From Rhodocyclaceae bacterium (GTDB taxonomy: Bacteria > Pseudomonadota > Gammaproteobacteria > Burkholderiales > Rhodocyclaceae): a stretch of DNA of 60,994 nt. How positions within the stretch are numbered: the first letter of the stretch is position 1; each line of letters starts with the position of its first letter. The DNA is taken from contig JAGRFY010000129.1 of assembly GCA_020445765.1 (NCBI GenBank), positions 1-60,994 of the forward strand, read 5' to 3'. The notes under the pieces are model-generated. The model was not told the DNA's origin. It saw only the letters and a program-made list of their open reading frames with translations, and did no database searches. The position numbers were made by a program, and so were the translations under genes. Of this stretch, positions 45,961 through 55,130 are shown in pieces.

Positions 45961-47037
45961 ATGAATCGGCACCGCATCGCGGTCATTGCGGGCGATGGCA
46001 TCGGCGTCGAGGTGATGCCGGAAGGCCTGCGCGCGCTCGAAGTGGCCGCCGATCGCTTCGGCATCGACCTCGTCTTCGAACATTTCGACTTTGCCAGTTG
46101 CGACTTCTATCTGGCGCATGGCCGCATGCTGCCGGAGGACTGGTTCGACATTCTGCAGGGATTCGACGCGATCTACTTCGGTGCCGTCGGCTGGCCCGCC
46201 AAAGTCCCCGATCACATCTCGCTGTGGGGATCGCTGCTGCAGTTCCGGCGGGCCTTCGACCAGTACATCAATCTGCGCCCGTGCCGCCTGATGCCGGGCA
46301 TCCGCAGCCCGCTGGCCGGGCGCGGACCCGGCGACATCGACTTCTACGTGGTCCGCGAAAACACCGAAGGCGAGTATTCCAGCGTCGGCGGCCGCATGTA
46401 CGAAGGCAGCGAGCGCGAGATCGTCATGCAGCAGACCGTGATGAGCCGGGTCGGCGTCGACCGGGTGCTGAAATACGCTCTCGAACTGGCGCGCCGTCGC
46501 CCCCGACGCAAACTCACGTCGGCGACCAAGTCCAACGGCATCTCGATCACGATGCCGTACTGGGACGAGCGCGTCCAGGCGATGGCGGCTCGCTATCCCG
46601 AGGTCGCCGTCGATCAGTTCCACATCGACATCCTGACCGCCCACTTCGTGCTGCATCCGGACTGGTTCGATGTCGTCGTCGCCAGCAACCTGTTCGGCGA
46701 CATCCTGTCCGACCTCGGCCCCGCCTGTACCGGCACGATAGGCATCGCGCCGTCGGCCAACATCAATCCCGACGGTCGTTTCCCGAGCCTGTTCGAACCG
46801 GTGCATGGCAGCGCACCGGACATCGCCGGTCGCGGCATCGCCAATCCGATCGGCCAGATCTGGTCGGGCGCGATGATGCTCGAGCACCTCGGGCATGTCG
46901 ATGCCGCGGCGGCGATCGTCGCGGCGATCGAACGCGTGCTCGTCGACGCGGATGCGGCGACACGCACGCCGGACCTCGGAGGCCGTGGCGACACCGCCGC
47001 GCTGGGCCGCGCGATCGCTGCGGCGATCGAGGAATGA
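45961..47037 (+). CDS. Tartrate/D-malate dehydrogenase (isocitrate/isopropylmalate dehydrogenase family)
   Basis: A 358-residue NAD-dependent beta-decarboxylating dehydrogenase. Motifs are IAVIAGDGIGVEVMPEGLR at the N-terminus, ENTEGEYSSVGG near 130, LTSATKSNG for the catalytic Lys, NLFGDILSDLGP for the metal aspartates and EPVHGSAPDIAGRG near 280. These match TtuC/DmlA-type enzymes rather than LeuB. Substrate choice (tartrate, D-malate or another 2-hydroxyacid) cannot be settled. Confidence 0.9.
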   Translation: MNRHRIAVIAGDGIGVEVMPEGLRALEVAADRFGIDLVFEHFDFASCDFYLAHGRMLPEDWFDILQGFDAIYFGAVGWPAKVPDHISLWGSLLQFRRAFDQYINLRPCRLMPGIRSPLAGRGPGDIDFYVVRENTEGEYSSVGGRMYEGSEREIVMQQTVMSRVGVDRVLKYALELARRRPRRKLTSATKSNGISITMPYWDERVQAMAARYPEVAVDQFHIDILTAHFVLHPDWFDVVVASNLFGDILSDLGPACTGTIGIAPSANINPDGRFPSLFEPVHGSAPDIAGRGIANPIGQIWSGAMMLEHLGHVDAAAAIVAAIERVLVDADAATRTPDLGGRGDTAALGRAIAAAIEE

Positions 47038-47101
47038 AGACCGGCGGATGGCTCGTGACAATGCATCGTCGTGCCCGCCACGACGCGCGCCCTAAATCCC
47101 C

Positions 47102-48805
47102 ATGAATCCTGCAGGCAGTGCTGACCAGCGATTCGACGCCTGGAATCCGGGCATCGGTTCCGGCATTCCGACCGCCTTCCGCGATCTCGAGACCCTCTAC
47201 CGTCCCGAATGCGTGCGTGCCGGCCGCGGCGAAATCGAGGCCTACATGTCGCTCACCGGGCTGCCGCCGGAACGGCTCGCCGTGTTCCGACCGGGGCGCT
47301 TGGTCCTGCATGAACTGATCGTCCGTATCACCGCCGAGATCGCGGTTCCGGAAGGCGCCGAGGAAGAAGCCTTCGGCAAGAATTTCCGTCGCATCGCCAC
47401 GATCGTGATGTCTCACGTTGCGCCACATCTGGCAGAGATCGAAGCGAGGCACGAAGCACTGTGCAGGCGCGTCGAGGACGTCGTGGCCGGACTGCTTGCC
47501 GCCGAGCCGGCCCCGCCGACACCGCCGATGGCCCCGCGCGGATGGCTGTCACGCCTGCTCGGCAACGGCCGATCGCGTCCGCCGGAACAAGCGCCGCCGG
47601 AATCCGACGAACAGACGGTGGCACGATTCGCGACGCTGGGCGAACGGGAGCAGACCCCCGAGACCCGTGCGATCTACAAGAGCCTGGCAAGAATACTCGG
47701 TGCGGTGCTGCTGACCCGGGGCAGCCTCGGCGCCGACCGCACCCTGCTGCAGCGACTGGTCCGCGACCATGTCGGCAACACCCACGGCAGCAGGATCGTC
47801 GGCGAGGCGATCGCCCCGTTGCTCGAGGACGCGATCGTGCATGAGGGCCTGCAACGTGCGCCGCTCCGCGACAAACCGATATTGATCAGCCTAAAGGGGC
47901 CGTCGGCGGCCGGCAAGAGTTCGCTGAGACCGATGCTGAAGGCCTTGATGAAGGAACATGGCGTCGAAACCGATCGCTTCGTCACGATCAGCCCGGACAT
48001 CTGGCGGCGCCTGTTGCTCGATTTCGATGCACTGGGCGACGCACGCAAGTACGCCGGCCAGCTCACCAGCCGCGAAGTGATGGTGATCGATGCCAAGCTC
48101 GACCGCTACATCCGCGACCGTGCGCAACGGGACCAGCGGATTCCGGACATCCTGGTGGATCGATTTCGCTTCGACAGCTTCGACAGCAGCGCCGTCGCAC
48201 GGGTACTGCACCGGACCTACGCCAGCTTCGTGCACACCATGGTCATGTACTTCGTCGTGACGCCGCCGGCGGCGACGGTCGAGCGCGGCTGGCAGCGGGC
48301 GCTGGAGCGGGGTCGCTACAAGTCGGTCGAGGATTTCCTCGGCCACAGCGTGGAGGCCTACGGCGGCATGCCGAAGATCTTCTTCCGCTGGCTCGCCCAG
48401 CCGCGACCGGCCTACCGCTACTTCTTCGTCGACAACCGGGTACCGAAAGGCGACTTCCCGAAGCCGGTGGCGTCGGGCGACCAGCGTCGGATGACCATCG
48501 TCGATCCGCTGGTGCTGGTGGACATCGAGCGCTATCGGCGAATCAACATCTACGCCAGACGGCCGCAGGACGTGGACCCGCCCGCCGATCAACTGGCGGT
48601 CGCCGCGAACATGGACTTCCTGCTGCAGTGTGTCCGCACGATCGAGACCGTGGACTTCGCGACCACCGACGGTGATGTCTATCTTCGTGCCCGACACGGG
48701 CATTTCGAGATCGTCGACAACGGGCTGCTGGCCCGGCAGTCGTCGATTCCAGGATTCACCGAGATCCTCGCCTGCCTGCCGGGTCTGCGGCTGCCGCAGA
48801 CCTGA
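47102..48805 (+). CDS. Large P-loop (zeta-toxin-like) kinase of unknown function
   Basis: A 567-residue cytoplasmic protein. The N-terminal ~250 residues are helical and unrecognised, with a proline-rich patch near 140-170. A P-loop NTPase domain begins near 260: Walker A GPSAAGKSS at 266-274, then TISPDIWRRLL, LVDRFRFDSFDSS and a Lys/Arg-rich lid, resembling zeta-toxin/AAA_33-type kinases. The C-terminal ~120 residues contain a strand-rich tail. No antitoxin gene adjoins. It follows the dehydrogenase gene by 64 bases. It is not a recognised named family to me; substrate unknown. Confidence 0.7.
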   Translation: MNPAGSADQRFDAWNPGIGSGIPTAFRDLETLYRPECVRAGRGEIEAYMSLTGLPPERLAVFRPGRLVLHELIVRITAEIAVPEGAEEEAFGKNFRRIATIVMSHVAPHLAEIEARHEALCRRVEDVVAGLLAAEPAPPTPPMAPRGWLSRLLGNGRSRPPEQAPPESDEQTVARFATLGEREQTPETRAIYKSLARILGAVLLTRGSLGADRTLLQRLVRDHVGNTHGSRIVGEAIAPLLEDAIVHEGLQRAPLRDKPILISLKGPSAAGKSSLRPMLKALMKEHGVETDRFVTISPDIWRRLLLDFDALGDARKYAGQLTSREVMVIDAKLDRYIRDRAQRDQRIPDILVDRFRFDSFDSSAVARVLHRTYASFVHTMVMYFVVTPPAATVERGWQRALERGRYKSVEDFLGHSVEAYGGMPKIFFRWLAQPRPAYRYFFVDNRVPKGDFPKPVASGDQRRMTIVDPLVLVDIERYRRINIYARRPQDVDPPADQLAVAANMDFLLQCVRTIETVDFATTDGDVYLRARHGHFEIVDNGLLARQSSIPGFTEILACLPGLRLPQT

Positions 48806-48820
48806 GCGTGCGCGGGAAGC

Positions 48821-48835
48821 GCCCGGCGGCCGGGC
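48821..48835. terminator. Hairpin between convergent genes
   Basis: GCCCGG-CGG-CCGGGC forms a 6-bp GC stem with a 3-base loop, between the P-loop gene stop and the Tat-protein stop. No T tract on either side; termination is plausible but unproven. Confidence 0.45.
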
Positions 48836-48845
48836 GAGCCCGCCG

Positions 48846-49262
48846 TCAGCGCTGCGGCGCCGTGGCCAGCGCTGCCAGCGCGTAGATCCGGGCCTCGCTG
48901 CGGCTCAGCATCCAGCCGTCGACGATCACCACCCGACCGTCCCGGAACTCGTCTCGCACCAGCGCCGACAGCGCCGAAACCGCTGGCTCCGCGCCGGCGG
49001 CACGCCGACGGGCAACGAACTCGCGCTCGATGCGCCGAAGCAGCTCGGCGCGGTCGCGCTCTTCCGGATGGGCGGCGAGATAGGCTTCGCCGATCGCAGC
49101 GACCGCCTGGCGATCGACCACCGACAACCATGACGGAAGCGAGGCAGCGGTCTCGGAAGCACCGACGGCGCGCAGTGCCAGCAGCAACAGGCTGGATCCG
49201 GCGAGCGCGTGGAATCGGCGACGCGAGATGTCGGCCGGCGGCGACGGCGCGCGGGCATTCAT
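48846..49262 (-). CDS. Tat-signal gluconate 2-dehydrogenase subunit 3-like protein
   Basis: A 138-residue protein with a twin-arginine signal (ISRRRFHALAGSSLLLLAL) and a short mature domain. It resembles the small subunit (subunit 3 type) of membrane-bound GMC dehydrogenases. Its ATG overlaps the stop of the GMC oxidoreductase gene by ATGA, so the two are made together. It probably carries the flavoprotein through the Tat pathway. A cytochrome c subunit, usual in such complexes, is not in the window. Confidence 0.65.
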   Translation of the reverse strand: MNARAPSPPADISRRRFHALAGSSLLLLALRAVGASETAASLPSWLSVVDRQAVAAIGEAYLAAHPEERDRAELLRRIEREFVARRRAAGAEPAVSALSALVRDEFRDGRVVIVDGWMLSRSEARIYALAALATAPQR

Positions 49263-50788
49263 CGCGAAGGACGCCCGGCCAGGTGATCGGCCAGGCGCAG
49301 GGCCAGGGCAACGATCGTCAGTGTCGGATTGGCCGCGCCGCTGGTCGGAAACACCGAGCTGCCGGCCACGTAGAGATTGTCGATGCCATGGACCCGGCAG
49401 TCCGCGTCGACCACGCCCTGGCGCGGGTCGTCGTGCATCCGCGTCGTTCCCATGTGATGGTTGCCGCCGTCGACCCGCGCGGGCCAGCGCCCGTCGTCGG
49501 GGATCTCGATCCGCGTCCGCCCGATGCCGAGCGCACCGAGTTCCTGCGCCAGGGCCCGGACGTGGGCGACGATGCTGCGTCGATCCTGTTCAGCGAGCCG
49601 CCAGTCGAGGTGGATCCGGCGCAGGCCGAGCGCGTCGACCTCGTCGGCAAGACTGACGCGGCTGTCCGGATTCGGAGCCTGCTCGCAGGCACAACCGAGA
49701 CTGAAGACATGGCCAAGCGGCACATCCGGCGCCGCGGCCGAACGATCGCCGAGCCACGGGCGGGCCGCCTTCAGCATGCGCTGGCGGCGTTCGTCTCGCG
49801 GGTCCGCCGGCGGCTCGCCGGCGGCATAGCTGGTGCCGATACCGCCCATGAAGGTCGCGTTGAGCAACCGCGCTTCGCGCAGCCAGTTCGCCGACGGATT
49901 GAATGCCGCCTGGCCGTGTCGTCCGTCCACCAGCATCTGCTTGCGGTAGATCCGCGGCAGACGATCGAGCGCGACGACGACGGTCTCGGCGAACTTGGAC
50001 AGGTGCGGGTGTTCCATGAAGAAGCGCCCGACCAGGTCGTGATCGTTGCCGAGCCCTGCAGGATTGGTCGAATCGGACAGCAACAGCAGCCGTGGATTCT
50101 CGAGGCCGCCGGTCGCGAGCACGTAGCGGCCGGCCCGCAGCCGGTGGCGACGCTCATTGCGGGTCCGGATGTCGAGCCCGGTCACCGTCCGCGCATCCGC
50201 GCTCGACCGGATGTGGGCGACGCTGGCATTGAGCAGCACCTGCACGTTGCCCGCGGCCGCGAGTTCATCGCGGTAGCGCTGTCCGAAGCGGGTCGGCGGA
50301 CTGAAGTGGACGTAGCGCATGCGAATCCGTCCGGTGGCCGGATCGGGCAGCGCTTGACCGCCGGCGCGCTGCCAGTAGGCGCGGTCGTCGAAGCGGCCGG
50401 GGGCGATCTCGACCAGATCGCACGCCTTCTCGTAGTACGGTGCCAGCACGTCACGGGCGAACGGCCAGCCGCTGTGGGGCACCCAGTCGCGCCGTTCGAA
50501 GTCGATCGCATCGAGCGGGCGACAGAATCCGCCCCAGTGATTCGAACTGCCGCCGAAATAGCGCAATCGGCTGGCGACCAGTGGGTAGTCGATGCCGGAG
50601 CAGGAGCCGGCGTACATGTCCTGATCCGCTTCGTTGCGTTCGAAGCCGCCGGCCTCGATCAGGCAGATCCGGGTGCGGGTCGATGCGAGCGCCCTGGCCA
50701 GCGTGATCCCGGCCGGCCCGGCACCGATGATTGCCAGATCGGCATCGACAACGCTGCGGTCGGGTAAGTCACGGGCATCGGTGAACAC
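49259..50788 (-). CDS. GMC family FAD-dependent oxidoreductase
   Basis: A 509-residue flavoprotein. The N-terminal dinucleotide-binding motif is GAGPAG in LAIIGAGPAGITLARAL. A second FAD region (LATGGLENPRLLL) and the C-terminal motif NHHMGTTRMHDDP with ASSVFPTSGAANPTLT match GMC/choline-dehydrogenase-like enzymes. It has no signal peptide of its own, consistent with export by the coupled Tat partner. Substrate unknown (sugar, alcohol or polyol). Confidence 0.87.
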   Translation of the reverse strand: MFTDARDLPDRSVVDADLAIIGAGPAGITLARALASTRTRICLIEAGGFERNEADQDMYAGSCSGIDYPLVASRLRYFGGSSNHWGGFCRPLDAIDFERRDWVPHSGWPFARDVLAPYYEKACDLVEIAPGRFDDRAYWQRAGGQALPDPATGRIRMRYVHFSPPTRFGQRYRDELAAAGNVQVLLNASVAHIRSSADARTVTGLDIRTRNERRHRLRAGRYVLATGGLENPRLLLLSDSTNPAGLGNDHDLVGRFFMEHPHLSKFAETVVVALDRLPRIYRKQMLVDGRHGQAAFNPSANWLREARLLNATFMGGIGTSYAAGEPPADPRDERRQRMLKAARPWLGDRSAAAPDVPLGHVFSLGCACEQAPNPDSRVSLADEVDALGLRRIHLDWRLAEQDRRSIVAHVRALAQELGALGIGRTRIEIPDDGRWPARVDGGNHHMGTTRMHDDPRQGVVDADCRVHGIDNLYVAGSSVFPTSGAANPTLTIVALALRLADHLAGRPSR

Positions 50789-50980
50789 GGGGGGATCCTG
50801 GACTGGGGCATGGTCGAGCGCGCCGCCGACGATGCCAACAGCATTGCCGGGGGCTGCGATCGCCCGCGAGCATAGCCCGCAGCCCCGTGCCAGGGTGAAA
50901 TCAAGTGTGAGGGTTTGTTGACCGGGGTCCAGCCGATCGACGCGGGCTGCGGCACGCAGGTGCCATCAGCCCGCGTCAGG

Positions 50981-51541
50981 TCACCGCAGCGTGCCGCGCA
51001 GCTCGCCCGCGGGAGAGTCGCCGGCCACCGGCATGGTGGTGCCGGGATCACCGTCGCTGGTATGCACGATCACCGACGCGCGGCCGTCGACGATGGCGTT
51101 GACCAGGCCCTCGATCGTTCCGCTCATCGCATCATTGGGATCGTTCCAGTTCGACAGTTCCGAGTTGGTGATGATGAAGCCTTCGGCCAGCCTGCCATTG
51201 ACGGTCTCGCCGAGCGTGCTGCCCGGCGGCGCATCGGCGACGATCCAGAACGCGACCGGGCCGGCCGGGTCGGTCACCGCCACCGGCGTCGGACTGCCGA
51301 TCGGGGCGACGTGAATGTGGGCCATCAGCAGATTGTCGATGCCCGCCACATTCACCCGGAAGCGCAGTGCGGTGCCGCCGTCGATCACTTCGACCTTGGC
51401 TTCGCCGGTCGCCTTGGTATCGACCACCGCGCCTGCCAGGGTGAAGCCTTCGAGATGCGTGTCGAACTTCATTGCGGAGCCGGCGGCGACGCTGCCTGCG
51501 AGCGCGAGGCCGAGCGCCAGCGCGAGCAATTTCTTGGTCAT
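50981..51541 (-). CDS. CHRD domain-containing secreted protein
   Basis: A 186-residue exported protein with signal peptide (MTKKLLALALGLALAGSVAAG). The CHRD domain is recognised by LEGFTLAGAVVDTKATGEAKV, NLLMAHIHVAPIG (the His-x-His segment) and the C-terminal VHTSDGDPGTTMPVAGDSPAGELRG. CHRD domains are extracytoplasmic and of unknown biochemical role in bacteria. 192 bases separate it from the GMC gene upstream of its stop. Confidence 0.85.
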   Translation of the reverse strand: MTKKLLALALGLALAGSVAAGSAMKFDTHLEGFTLAGAVVDTKATGEAKVEVIDGGTALRFRVNVAGIDNLLMAHIHVAPIGSPTPVAVTDPAGPVAFWIVADAPPGSTLGETVNGRLAEGFIITNSELSNWNDPNDAMSGTIEGLVNAIVDGRASVIVHTSDGDPGTTMPVAGDSPAGELRGTLR

Positions 51542-52179
51542 GGGGTTTCCTCATTGTCGGGTCGATCATGGGTCGGCACCGGGGCCTTCGGCCACCTGCA
51601 CCGAACCTCCGCCTGCCATTGCGACAGGCTCGCCTGGTGGACAGCCCAACGCCGCGCCATATTCCACCGGATTGCCACGACGGGCGCTCGTGCTGGCCGG
51701 CCGCGCCCTCGTCGGCTACCTGTTCGATCTGATTCTCCAGATGGTTCGGGGGTCGTCATGGAACGCTTCGAGATTCCGGGCAGCGGCTTCGCAAACGGTC
51801 GACGCACGGCAGAGCCGATCGGTCGTATCGCCGCCGAGCGCGGTGTCGCCGAAGCTCGGAAGAAGTTCGAGGACACCGCCGCGATCGGCGCAGCAGCCGT
51901 CATGGCGACGCCTGCGGCAATCGCGGGCGGCGAGACCGTGCACGCCGGCGGGGTCCTCGCGCAGCGGGCGGCAGAATTCCGGTTCGAATGGCCTGCTCCG
52001 CCGGTACCGCACTGACAAATCGTGCATCTCGCCCGGTGGCGGCGTAGCCGGTGGTCCCGGCATCGGCGCACAGGAATTGAGGAATCCGCCTACACCGGCC
52101 CGCGCCGGCACGTCTCACGATGGGCGCATCGTCAACCTACCTCGTCGCCGGCCGCAGAACGGGCCGGCGGCTGCGCGCC
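51542..52179. other. 638-base stretch without a confident gene
   Basis: This region lies between the divergent CHRD and phospholipase D-like genes and probably holds their promoters. No RNA gene, repeat or recognisable domain was seen. The only open frame with ordinary composition is 51758-52015 on the plus strand, listed separately; the other frames are arginine- and proline-rich shadows. Confidence 0.6.
51758..52015 (+). CDS. Hypothetical small protein (tentative)
   Basis: A possible 85-residue protein (MERFEIPGSGFANGR...) with ordinary Glu/Ala/Arg composition, a Gly/Ala-rich hydrophobic patch near 45-65, and GGGGG seven bases before the ATG. No family recognised and no neighbours to support it. 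Could be chance, as GC-rich DNA gives many open frames. Confidence 0.3.
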   Translation: MERFEIPGSGFANGRRTAEPIGRIAAERGVAEARKKFEDTAAIGAAAVMATPAAIAGGETVHAGGVLAQRAAEFRFEWPAPPVPH

Positions 52180-53601
52180 ATGAGGCATCCTCGAACCATT
52201 GTCACGCTGTTGATCCTGGCCACCTGCTGGCTCTGCGGCTGCGCCGACACGCGCATCTCGCGGCAGGCCGGTTCGGCGGCGGCGCAGGCCGCGGGGATGT
52301 CGGACACCCGAGCGGTAGCCGCGATCGTCGACCTTGCCGACGAGGATGGACCGCAGCCGCACGCCGAACGGCTGGCCTTGCTGCAGCGGACGGGGCCGGC
52401 GCATCGCGCGCTGCTCACGCGGCAGCTCGCTGCAATGGCCGCGACCGGCGACGTCGATCTGTACGCCGACAACGAAGCGCTGCTGCTGAAGGACGGCCCG
52501 CAGACCTTTGCGGCGATGTTCGAGGCGATCGCCGGCGCCCGTCGGGCCATCCTGCTGGAGAGCTACATCATCGACGACGCCGACGTGGCCTGGGCGCTTG
52601 CACGCATGCTGATCCGCAAGCGCAGCGAAGGGGTGCAGGTCGGCGTCATCTACGACGACATCGGCTCGCTGACGACACCATCGGGCTATTTCGACGCATT
52701 GCGCCTGAGCGGTGTCCTGGTATGTGCGTTCAATCCGGTGAATCCGGTGCAACGCCCGGGCTACTGGGACATCGACCATCGCGACCACCGCAAGATCCTG
52801 GTCGTCGACGATCGCATCGCCTTCACCGGAGGCATCAACATCAGCGGGGTCTATGCCTCCGGCTCGATCGCCTTCGGTCGCGGCCGCGACTACGACCGCG
52901 AGGCCGGCTGGCGCGATACCCAGTTGCGCATCCGCGGTCCCGCCGTCGAACCATTGGCTGCATTGCTGCGCCGGACCTGGTTGTCGCAGGGCTGCGAAGG
53001 CGAACTGCCCGGCTTCGAGGCCGAGGCGCCGTCCGGCGGTGGCGCGGCAGGCGAGACGCCGATGTGGATCGTGCCGTCCTCGCCCGACGACGACTACAAC
53101 CGGATCTATGCGATGCTGCTGTCGGCGATCGAGGCCTCCCGGGTTTCGGTGCGGCTGACGATGGCCTATTTCGCGCCGGGACGGGAAATGGTCGATGCCC
53201 TGTGCGACGCCGCCCGACGCGGCGTTTCGGTCCGCATGATCCTGCCCTCGTCGAGCGACTTCGAACCAGTGCTGTATGCCGGTCGCGGCTACTACCAGAC
53301 CCTGCTCGCGGCCGGCGTCGAGATCTACGAGTTCGAGCATGCGGTGCTGCATGCCAAGACCGCGACCGTCGACGGCGTCGTGTCGACGGTCGGCTCCAGC
53401 AACATGGACTGGCGCAGCTTCGTCGGCAACGACGAGGTCAATGTCGTCGTTCTCGGCGCCCCCTTCGCGGCGGCCATGCAGGCGATGTTCGCTGAAGATC
53501 TGGCCGCCTCGAAGAAGATCACGATCGCCGAGTGGCGTGCGCGCCCCTTGCACCAGCGGGTACTCGAAGCGCTGGCCCGGATCTTCGAACGCTGGTTCTG
53601 A
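52180..53601 (+). CDS. Phospholipase D-like lipoprotein (cardiolipin synthase family)
   Basis: A 473-residue protein with two HKD motifs, HRKILVVDD near 205 and HAKTATVDG near 393, the pattern of PLDc/cardiolipin synthases that join two phosphatidyl groups. The N-terminus MRHPRTIVTLLILATCWLCGC has a lipobox-like LCGC instead of the usual two membrane helices, so it may be a lipoprotein. ATG 52180 was chosen for this signal; the frame is open 20 codons further upstream. Could be ClsC-like or another PLD enzyme. Confidence 0.83.
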   Translation: MRHPRTIVTLLILATCWLCGCADTRISRQAGSAAAQAAGMSDTRAVAAIVDLADEDGPQPHAERLALLQRTGPAHRALLTRQLAAMAATGDVDLYADNEALLLKDGPQTFAAMFEAIAGARRAILLESYIIDDADVAWALARMLIRKRSEGVQVGVIYDDIGSLTTPSGYFDALRLSGVLVCAFNPVNPVQRPGYWDIDHRDHRKILVVDDRIAFTGGINISGVYASGSIAFGRGRDYDREAGWRDTQLRIRGPAVEPLAALLRRTWLSQGCEGELPGFEAEAPSGGGAAGETPMWIVPSSPDDDYNRIYAMLLSAIEASRVSVRLTMAYFAPGREMVDALCDAARRGVSVRMILPSSSDFEPVLYAGRGYYQTLLAAGVEIYEFEHAVLHAKTATVDGVVSTVGSSNMDWRSFVGNDEVNVVVLGAPFAAAMQAMFAEDLAASKKITIAEWRARPLHQRVLEALARIFERWF

Positions 53602-53776
53602 CGGGCACGGCACGCACGCAATGGTGCGGCATCGGCGTAATGCAGGCCATCGACCACCGATCCGCCATCGCTGCCCGCACGCATGCTCAGGCGCCGCCGC
53701 CCGCCGTTGCGTCGGCGATCGGGTAGACTCCGGCTGCCTCCCGCCGCCGGCGGGGCGCGGAAGACTGCAGCGGAGC

Positions 53777-55114
53777 ATGTCGATGGATGCCATCTGGATC
53801 CTGATCGCGCTGATCGCGATCTCCAGCTTCTTCTCCCTCACCGAAATGGCCCTTGCCTCGGCCCGCAAGGGACGACTGTTCCAGATGAAGGAAGCGGGTG
53901 ATCATCGCGCGGCCGTCGCGCTGTCGATCAAGGAGTCGCCGAGTCGCTTCCTCGCCGCCACCCAGACCGGCATCACCGCGGCCGCGCTGCTGGCCGGCAT
54001 CTACGGCGAGTCGGCGATGAAGGATTCGGTCGAACGGGCCGTCAGCGAGTGGTTGCCGACCCTGGCCGGCCTGGGCGCGGAGATCGGGCTGACGGTGACG
54101 GTGATCGTCGTCACGGCGCTGTCGATCGTGTTCGGCGAGATCATCCCGAAACGCATCGCGATCGCCCATCCGGAACAGGTTGCGGTGCGCTGCGCACCGA
54201 CCATGCAGCTCTTCATCCGCGTGCTCAGCCCGGCGATCCGCTTCCTGTCGTGGTCTGCCGACGTCATCCTGCGCGCATTGCCCGTGCGCGCGGCGCCGGC
54301 CGTGGCCAGCGTCGAGGACATCCTGGTCTATGTGGACGAGAGCGAACGGGCGGGTGCGATCCAGCCGGAAGAAAGCCACCTGCTGGGCAATGTCTTCAGG
54401 CTCGAGGATCGCCGCGTCGCAGCCGTGATGACGCCGGCCAACGACATCGTGTTCCTCGATCTGGTTCGTCCGCGTGCCGACAACCTGGCGATCCTGCGCA
54501 ATGCGCCGCATTCGCGCTTTCCGATCTGCAAGGGTGGCCTGCAGGAGGTGATCGGCGTCGCCGAGAGCCGGGTTCTGCTGCAGGCCGCACTTGCCGGCGA
54601 GATCGATTTCGCCGAAACTCCGATGACGCCACCGCTGTTCGTACCCAGCGTACTGACCTTGATCGAGCTGCTGCGCACCTTCCGCCAGCAGCACGCATCG
54701 TTCGCCTTCGTCGTCAGCGAGTTCGGCCAGACCGAGGGACTGGTGACCCTCGGCGACCTGCTCGAAACGGTGGTCGGCGACATGATGCCGGGCGCCGCCG
54801 ATCCTGAAGAGGCGCTGGCGGTCCGGCGGCCCGACGGTTCGTGGCTGCTCGATGGCCTGCTGCCGCTCGACGAGATGAAGGAAAAGCTCGAGATTCGCCA
54901 GTTGCCCGAGGATTCCCTTGGCAATTACCACACCGTCGGCGGCTTCGTCCTTGCCACGCTGGGCCGCATTCCGAAGAAATCGGAGCGTTTCGAGTGCGCC
55001 GATTGGGAGTTCGAAGTGATGGATGTGGACAAGAACCGGGTCGATCAGGTGCTGGCCACACCGCAAGTGGCCGGGACTGCGCGTCCGGCAGATGCGGGGC
55101 AGGTCGCGAGTTGA
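53777..55114 (+). CDS. CNNM/CorC-type membrane protein (hemolysin-related family)
   Basis: A 445-residue protein: N-terminal DUF21/CNNM transmembrane domain (about 1-190; signature SFFSLTEMALASARKGRL and IVFGEIIPKRIAI), two CBS domains (about 215-330), and a C-terminal CorC_HlyC domain (about 345-425, with LPEDSLGNYHTVGGFVLATLG). Such proteins are implicated in Mg2+/Co2+ export; the haemolysin name is historical. GGAG stands before ATG 53777; a second ATG two codons on is possible. Confidence 0.92.
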   Translation: MSMDAIWILIALIAISSFFSLTEMALASARKGRLFQMKEAGDHRAAVALSIKESPSRFLAATQTGITAAALLAGIYGESAMKDSVERAVSEWLPTLAGLGAEIGLTVTVIVVTALSIVFGEIIPKRIAIAHPEQVAVRCAPTMQLFIRVLSPAIRFLSWSADVILRALPVRAAPAVASVEDILVYVDESERAGAIQPEESHLLGNVFRLEDRRVAAVMTPANDIVFLDLVRPRADNLAILRNAPHSRFPICKGGLQEVIGVAESRVLLQAALAGEIDFAETPMTPPLFVPSVLTLIELLRTFRQQHASFAFVVSEFGQTEGLVTLGDLLETVVGDMMPGAADPEEALAVRRPDGSWLLDGLLPLDEMKEKLEIRQLPEDSLGNYHTVGGFVLATLGRIPKKSERFECADWEFEVMDVDKNRVDQVLATPQVAGTARPADAGQVAS

Positions 55115-55130
55115 CGCCGGTCGCCCCACG

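Noticed and set aside
44725-47061. 778-codon minus-strand open frame
   Set aside because: Antisense to trmA and the dehydrogenase gene; the composition reflects high GC3 in the sense genes.
52132-53868. 578-codon minus-strand open frame
   Set aside because: Antisense to the phospholipase D-like gene, whose HKD motifs prove the other strand.
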